A DNA stretch of 64,000 nucleotides from positions 145,375-209,374 of the forward strand of contig VXAY01004091.1 in NCBI GenBank assembly GCA_013399855.1. Reading direction: 5' to 3'. The position numbers and the translations under genes are program-made. This stretch comes from Oxyruncus cristatus (lineage: Eukaryota; Chordata; Aves; Passeriformes; Cotingidae). The notes beneath the pieces were generated by a model. The model worked only from the letters and a program-made list of their open reading frames with translations, was not told where the DNA came from and did no database searches. Numbering within the stretch: position 1 is the stretch's first letter; the number at the start of each line of letters is the position of its first letter. Shown piece by piece: positions 58,320 to 64,000 of this stretch.

Positions 58320-58890
58320 GTTCTGACACAAAGTGGAAGAGAAAGACAAGGAAAAGAAAATAAAAAGTTGGACATTTAGGGAAGAAGACACTCATACATA
58401 AAGATGGACAGAAATAGGCAAGATTGAGTTCTGAAGTCAGAAAAGAGTCTGGATTGTGTAGAAATCTATTGGACTTATGGGAAAAAATACAGGAGAAACT
58501 GAGCAGAACAAGGAAAGGTCAGAAGCTACATTTTTGTATGTGTTTCTTTAACAACATGTTCGGGGGGTTGTGGTTTTTTAGTAATTTTCTTTGATTTATT
58601 TTCGTCAAAATACTTTTTGAGCTTTTCTGCAAAGTGTTTCCAATAAGGTGAAACTGCTTTTTCAGAAAATAAAAAAAAAATTGACTCACTGATATTCATT
58701 TTGATTAATCAAAATGAGGAAGTAGGGAAAAGTAGAAACAGCAGCAGTTCTGGAAAAAGAAAGGAGAGATTGTTAGGGAAGAAAGACCAAAAGGAAAAAA
58801 AAAATCAGGAAGAGAGAAGGTGCAGGTATGCAAAATAAAGAAAGAAACGGGAACACGAGGCAGATGTTACTTTAACAGTGGAATTTAGAT
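58320..58890 (+). other. Purine-rich intronic block
   Basis: The + strand is strongly A/G-biased (gaaaagaaaataaaaag, gaaagaccaaaaggaaaaaa, ggaagagagaagg). This is the opposite bias to the block at 7.6-8.5 kb. No coding or repeat family is recognised. Confidence 0.68.
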
Positions 58891-60528
58891 TGGATTTTAA
58901 AAAGCAGAATAGGTAACTGAAATATGAAGATGCAAAACACAAAGTGTAGTTGTAGTCCCTACAAGTCTATCCCCCCTAAAACATGCTTTTGTTTCAAAAT
59001 CCATGGAGTCTCAAGCAGTTGCCTTCAGCTTTTTTATTGTAATAAAAAACCTACATGTTTTTCCACTCAAAATTTATTCCTCCACGAGACTAGGGCAAGA
59101 TTTTGCTTTCTCCATCTAAGCCTAGTTCATTGAAACGTCAACATAACTGAAACACCTGGTTTTCTAGCGAAGGACACAAAAGGATGTTGCTACAGGGAAA
59201 CAATTTCTGCTCTACATTGACTAAATGACATTCAGTGTGTTGATAGTTTCATGCTGTAAAAGGCTCTTAATAGACCACATCTTCATACCCTTAGAGACAG
59301 CCTCTTTCTGGCTTCTCTACACTTGCAAAAATGACAAGGTGTTTGTTTTCTTATTCAGGTAATTCATTATGTTTAGTATTTTCCTTAACTCGGGTAGCCC
59401 CACCCCAGGTGAGAACACCTTACATTTTAAAAAGCGCCATTGCACCATTTGCATTTATTTGTTGGGATCACTGGCTTGCTGCGCTTACCTCCAGTCACCT
59501 ACCCAGGCTGGTGAAAGGGCAGCAGAGCACTTAGGCAGAGCAGTATGTACTGACATTTGGAGGCTGCTTCTGCTGAAAATACACTGATCTCCAGCCCACT
59601 CTCATTTAAAACCTATTCTAGGAGGCATCGCTTTGTTCACTCTATCTAACACCTGAAGCAGTGGAGTCTTTGGTAACTAGCCTCCGGGTTATGCTTCTCT
59701 ATCCTTTCACGTTGTCGTGGTTTATTTTGGGGCTCGCAGCGTAACAGCATATTTATTCCCTCTATCAAGAACAAGTTCCTTGCTTTTAATTTAAATGTGC
59801 ATCTACAGTGTTTCTTCCATGCGTGGGAGATGCTAATCATTTCAGATTAGAAGCCAGCACTCCATGGTTGTAGGGCAGGCAGAGTGAGAACATGGACAAG
59901 GTAGGGCAGGGCAGAATACAACAGCAAGAAGCCCTATCCACATGTATGGCACAGCTGATAATTAAAGGGAATGAATTCAGGAATACAGAAAATAAACACA
60001 TTATAATGGTGCTTAACTTGGTGTTCGGTGCAATGCAATTCTTTGCTTAGCATTTTCTGACTCCTGTTCAGAAAGAGAAGGCTATAGGAATATAGGCTTG
60101 TAACAATCTTTAAAATTTAGATATCAGATAATAAAACTGCAAGGTAAATGTATTTATAGGGTGCCTACATTTCTGCCAAAAGTTGAAAATCTTCTAACTG
60201 AACACCTGTACCATACAGTTCTCTGTACAGGATGGATATAACTAAAACAATCTTCTCCATTCATCATCCATAATACAGAATTTTTAATTGATAAAGAAGT
60301 TAAGGAACCTTATCCCTAAGTTAAATTAGTATTGAATTTTCATTAAATGATAAAGGAATTTGTGCCTATTAAAACTTCTTTTTCCTGTCCACATGCTATT
60401 TCCAGCGCCTGTTTTTTTTGCCTTAGTCTTTGGACTTAGGCCTACATGTTTGAACTGATGTTTGTGCCTCCCTTGTCTCTGATGAGGAGTAGCCATTCCT
60501 TTCCTATTTCTGGTCCTAGTGTTACTTC

Positions 60529-60676
60529 CATAGAATCATAGAATGGTTTGAGTTGGAAGGGACATGAAAGATCATCTAGTTCCAACACCTTACCTTGGGC
60601 AGGGACACCTTCCACAGGACCAGGTTGCTCAAAGCCCTGTCCAACCTGGCCTTGAACACTTCCAGGGACACAACAT
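60529..60676 (-). repeat. CR1 LINE 3' end, antisense, near consensus
   Basis: It begins with the terminal octamer repeat (atagaatcatagaatgg), then 'gagttggaagggac', 'gatcatctagttccaac', 'gggcagggacaccttcc', 'ccaggttgctcaaagccc' and 'aacctggccttgaacac'. This is the reverse complement of the CR1 3' end and is the least diverged repeat in the window, hence probably the youngest insertion. Confidence 0.96.
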
Positions 60677-61020
60677 ACTGTGGTGTTTGTGGGGAGGAAC
60701 AAGATGCTCTTGTGGGGTGTTACCCAGAGTGAAGGAATTAATATTAGTTTTTTGCAGATTTTGCTGGATCAGACAGGTACCAATGTCTGGTAGAATTGCT
60801 GAATAGTTGTACAGGTTTTTTCAGTGTTTTATCAATAATAATAGTTTTACATATGATGCTAGCCAAGACTACATGATCTGTCAGCACCATTTTGCCCAGT
60901 ACAAGAATTATGTCTCTTTTCGGTGAATTAGAACATTTACTTAACATTTTGTGACTAATAATTAGTTGCCCCTGGGGTAGTTAAGTGTCCTTACAAACAT
61001 AAAACTAGGGCAAGAAATAA

Positions 61021-61600
61021 TTGGATCAGCAGTTGCTTCCCATCCTGTTCAAAAGGGACCTGGCCTCAGTGATTCACGCCCTTGCTGCTTCCCATCTGGA
61101 CTCCATCAGCACAGAATACCTGGGCATGAAGCCATCAGCCTGTAGGACGTTCCAGCTAATACAGAGAGCTGCAGCACTGGCCCTCAGTAGCAAAGGAGAC
61201 CAAGAGCATATTCACCAGCTCTCTTGCTGTCTACACTGCCTTCCTACATGTTTGTCCAGTTGTGCTCCAAGATGCAATCCTTAATATTCGTAGTGGACTG
61301 GGACTGGCTCATCTCAGAGGTGACCTGAGAAGTTCTTCCCATTTAGTAACATGTAGTTGACGGCCCTACTTTGTGAGAATTTTTATCAAAGAGCTGAAGC
61401 TTGTTTGCTCAGGAGCTAGAGTTTTCTCACAAACTGGCCTGGGAGTGTGGAACAGACTTCACAGTTCCACAGCAGTTAAGTATTACCATGAATGTCCTCA
61501 ACTTATGCTTTTAAGAGCAGAGTGCACCCAGATTGTGCCAAAGGCTCCCTTCTCTCATATAAACATGTACCTGCATGTAGATTTCTAAACATTCCCCAAA
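61021..61600 (+). pseudogene. Decayed CR1/L3-type LINE reverse transcriptase, C-terminal part
   Basis: The + strand translation of 61021-61284 reads RDLASVIHALAASHLDSIS, then LQ/LIQRAAA and a QEHIHQL segment. It matches, in order, the C-terminal side of LINE reverse transcriptases of the CR1/L2/L3 clade (DLATVIHALVTSRLDYCN, KLQLVQNAAAR, HITPVL..LHWLP). After a stop and frame change, 61373-61588 reads FSQTGLGVWNRLHSS, matching the FS..GP.LWNSLP block of the same proteins, followed by a region where these proteins have their LKTHLF-like end. No catalytic YADD motif and no intact frame remain, so it is a dead element. It lies about 4 kb after the penultimate ZNF521 exon, in sense orientation. 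The exact subfamily cannot be told by eye. Confidence 0.82.
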
Positions 61601-62057
61601 ATCCCAACCCACAAAAACAGAGCTCTACCAAAACAAAATACACAGTTCCTTCCCCAGGGAAAGGATGAAAGAAAGAATGAAGCACTCATAGCAGATGTTA
61701 CTCATGTCACTTAAAACAGCAGGAGAACATTCTTAGCTCCCAGTACAAGCCGCTGAAACAAAGCAGGGCAGAGGCAGTATAGAATAGTCTCGGGAAGTTT
61801 TATGTAGCTTTATGTGAATCCTTCTCTGGATTTCCAGTTTTAACATTTTCATGTTCCAAGTTTAGCACTGATAAAACTAATCTTCAAGTTTCTTCCTCAC
61901 TTCTTAAAGGGTTAAACTTTCCAAAGATCTCAGCATTGTATAATGCTCCCAAAAATCTCAACATTTGAAAACGGCCTTTAAAATACCCTTGACCTGAGCT
62001 GGAGCAGAACTAAGAAAGCTCTAGGCTATTTCAAGAACTAAAGACTTGACTGAGACC

Positions 62058-62098
62058 TTTAGTGGAGACAGTGGTAGAACTGGGATTCAAACACTATA
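62058..62098 (-). repeat. Possible MIR core fragment, antisense
   Basis: 'agacagtggtagaactgggattcaaacac' resembles the antisense MIR core (gtcagtggcagagctgggattagaaccc). Only about 40 bp are recognisable. Confidence 0.42.
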
Positions 62099-62605
62099 TT
62101 CTCTCATTTGGGGGTCAGCTAGAGAAAACTGCTAATTAACCTGGGCTGGGGTTGTCTCCTTGTGGCAGAGGCCTTCTGGGGCCAGCTGGGAAAGAGATTG
62201 GTGTGGGAATTAGCGTGAGCCACAGCAGCAGTGGCACCACTACCTCCATCTAGGATTGTTTTGTCAAGGCCCCCACAGTAGTTGAGTCTGTTTATCATGT
62301 AGGTCCCAAGACTTCCATGACAGCAAGGGAGACTGTGAATAATTTATACTCTTTACACAAAAACAGGGACAAAACTTTCAAACCTGCAGGATGTTTTCTT
62401 CACAAAGAAATGGCCTCAAAATGTTTTTTAATGTGAAATTGGAGATTAATTCTGGCATTTCTAGGTCCCCGAACTCTTAGGGTGAGGAGAGGAACATAGA
62501 TGCTGGCTTTCTAGGCCCCAAAGGCCAGGAGCCAGCAGGGAATAACTTTGTCAGCTCTTCTTAAAAAGAAGCCTACCTGGAATCCAATTAGCAGTCAAAG
62601 CTTTA

Positions 62606-62767
62606 GGCCAACATTTTCAGATTCAGTGGCCTATTTCTGAGAGGGCGCTGAGCACCTCCAGCTGCAGTTAAGGCCAGGCCAAGATGCTGGTGCTGAGGAC
62701 CTCAGGAAATCAGGTCAAAAATGCTTGGAGTCAGGAACCTTCACAAAAGCATAGGTGCTGAGCAGCC
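62606..62767. repeat. Ancient interspersed repeat with 'gctgagcacctccagc' core
   Basis: The pattern 'ggccaacattttcag', 'ctgagagggcgctgagcacctccagc', 'ggtgctgaggacctcaggaaatcaggtc' and 'aggtgctgagcagcc' resembles an old amniote repeat in which inverted 'tttcagaggtgctgagcacc' blocks flank a 'cagctcc' core. It is probably a non-autonomous DNA element; the family name is not certain from sequence alone. Confidence 0.5.
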
Positions 62768-62885
62768 ATAGGCCTGTTTAAGGTTTCGGCAAAACACTTT
62801 TGGTGTCTAAATACTGACACCAAATGCATTAATGTTGGCCTTAGTCCTTAGCAGACAATCGAGTAGCTTTTCTCAGAACAAACGC

Positions 62886-62992
62886 CTAGGAGTCAGGAGA
62901 GCTGGATTCAGTTTTAAGGTCAGGTACTAACTTGCTCCACACAACCATGCATGTTCACCGTGTCATGAGTGAAAATGATGATAATAATATTA
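62886..62992 (+). repeat. MIR-like SINE, sense, decayed
   Basis: 'taggagtcaggagagctggattca' at the start and 'gtgaaaatgatgataataat' at the end keep the order of MIR (gggagtcaggagacctgggttc ... gtaaaatggggataataat). The middle part is poorly preserved. Confidence 0.55.
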
Positions 62993-63439
62993 TGTTCCAG
63001 AGATACTAGGACTGTAATTTATGCTTGTGTTTTGAGGGAACTAGATAGAGCTGCATGCTCACTGCATGCAAGTTTGAGTGCTTTTTTTTTTCCTGAACCC
63101 TTACTGTGTGTTCTGTTTCAGATAGATACACGTGCACTAGTATGTGCATTGAGTATTTTTCCATGTCTTTCAAGATTTAAAAAATTCAGGCTTGTGTTCC
63201 TGAGATTTGAGTCTTTTTCCCCTGGAAGAGAGAATTATTTTCCTTGCAAATTTTCTCAAAAAAGCAATCAAGAGAAACAGGGTGGAGGCACTCATGCATT
63301 AGCTCTTTAAGGACATACCTTCAAAGTGTTTCCTCTGCAAATCTTTTGCTTCAATGTCAAACAAAGTTTAACCACAAAAAAAAAAATACTTTGAATTCCC
63401 TTCCAGCTCCCCTTCCCTCCTGGGGATTTAGGGGTGTTA

Positions 63440-63800
63440 CGGCCACATTAGGTTTTCATGCGGTAATTCTTTTCTAAATAAGAAATTTCCAGGTTTGGAG
63501 CTTGTGAATTCACCCGCCTTTGATTGGCCTATTCAAATGTAAACACTCCCTGTGGGTACTTCATTAGTTCATAAATATTTATAGCACATTGCAAAGCCCA
63601 CCAAGCCCAAAGTGCCAGAGTTTTTCAGGGACCATTTTGATTTCACTAAATAGTGCTTGTCAAAGATGAGCTTAGTATTAATGCATTTTACTTGTCTCCA
63701 CATACTTCATATACTTGTAACTCTCCATACAACAGTCAGCCTGTGAAATTTTCTGCACTTTGTCCTGTAAATAAGCAGGAAACAATGTGTTCACAACATC
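63440..63800. promoter_or_regulatory. Candidate conserved noncoding stretch near the window end
   Basis: It contains a TCF/LEF-like CTTTGAT (63518-63524), FOX-like GTAAACA (63539-63545), 'ttcattagttcataaatatttatag' and 'agtattaatgcatttta'. There is no coding frame or repeat. Inferred only. Confidence 0.35.
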
Positions 63801-64000
63801 CCTTATACATTTCCTGAGAAAACATTCCTTAAATTTCTGGAGCAATTGAATCAAAATTACGGGTTTGTTTTTTCAGATGCTTGAGTGATACTATTGATGA
63901 AAATATAGAATTAATTGACAAAGACAGTGTAGCAGTTAAGTGATGAATATTGCCTTTAAATACACCATTTTAATCCTGAAAAGAAATTCAGACTTAAGGA

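Larger units (their letters stand above)
56951..64000 (+). other. Start of the last ZNF521 intron
   Basis: A phase-0 intron starting gtacac. The final coding exon is not reached within the window. The first 3.5 kb hold no identified repeat except a purine-rich block (58320-58890). The rest carries a CR1, a LINE reverse-transcriptase fossil, MIR-like remnants and a candidate regulatory block at the end. Confidence 0.88.

Overview
The window looks like a piece of an avian genome. It is a long, repeat-poor, AT-leaning vertebrate intronic sequence. The only clearly recognisable young-to-middle-aged mobile elements are CR1 LINE 3' ends, the dominant repeat of birds and other sauropsids; no Alu, L1 or other mammal-specific repeats are seen. 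A thin layer of much older amniote fossils (MIR-like SINEs, a decayed CR1/L3-type reverse transcriptase, other ancient interspersed repeats) is also present. No bacterial-type genes, rRNA, tRNA or CRISPR arrays were found.

Only two protein-coding segments can be supported. Both are on the + strand, in matching reading phase, and encode consecutive C2H2 zinc-finger blocks at 54024-54155 and 56835-56950. They match the last fingers of ZNF521 (EHZF/EVI3), a 30-finger transcription cofactor. Residues that by recall separate ZNF521 from its paralogue ZNF423 (DEGLN, QTF, AKLQC, FSAHG, DCTQC) favour ZNF521. The preceding exon lies upstream of base 1 and the final exon, carrying the last few residues and the last histidines, lies beyond base 64000.

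Layout: 1-54023 is the 3' part of a very long intron. 54156-56834 is a 2.7 kb intron that splits one finger. 56951-64000 is the start of the last intron, which splits the next finger. The long intron contains CR1 pieces (24.1, 31.5 kb), MIR-like pieces (7.4, 50.1 kb), two copies of one ancient repeat (30.3, 32.5 kb), simple repeats, and several non-repetitive TAAT-rich, low-coding stretches that resemble conserved regulatory elements (about 16.7, 20.2-21.0, 34.9-35.5, 39.7-39.95, 44.2-44.4 kb). The most striking is the 20.2-21.0 kb block, which carries two related AGGTACAA palindromes. The final intron holds a near-consensus CR1 (60.5 kb), a decayed LINE reverse transcriptase (61.0-61.6 kb), an ancient repeat (62.6 kb), MIR remnants and another candidate regulatory block (63.4-63.8 kb).

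Conservation could not be measured here, so regulatory calls are inferences from composition and motifs.
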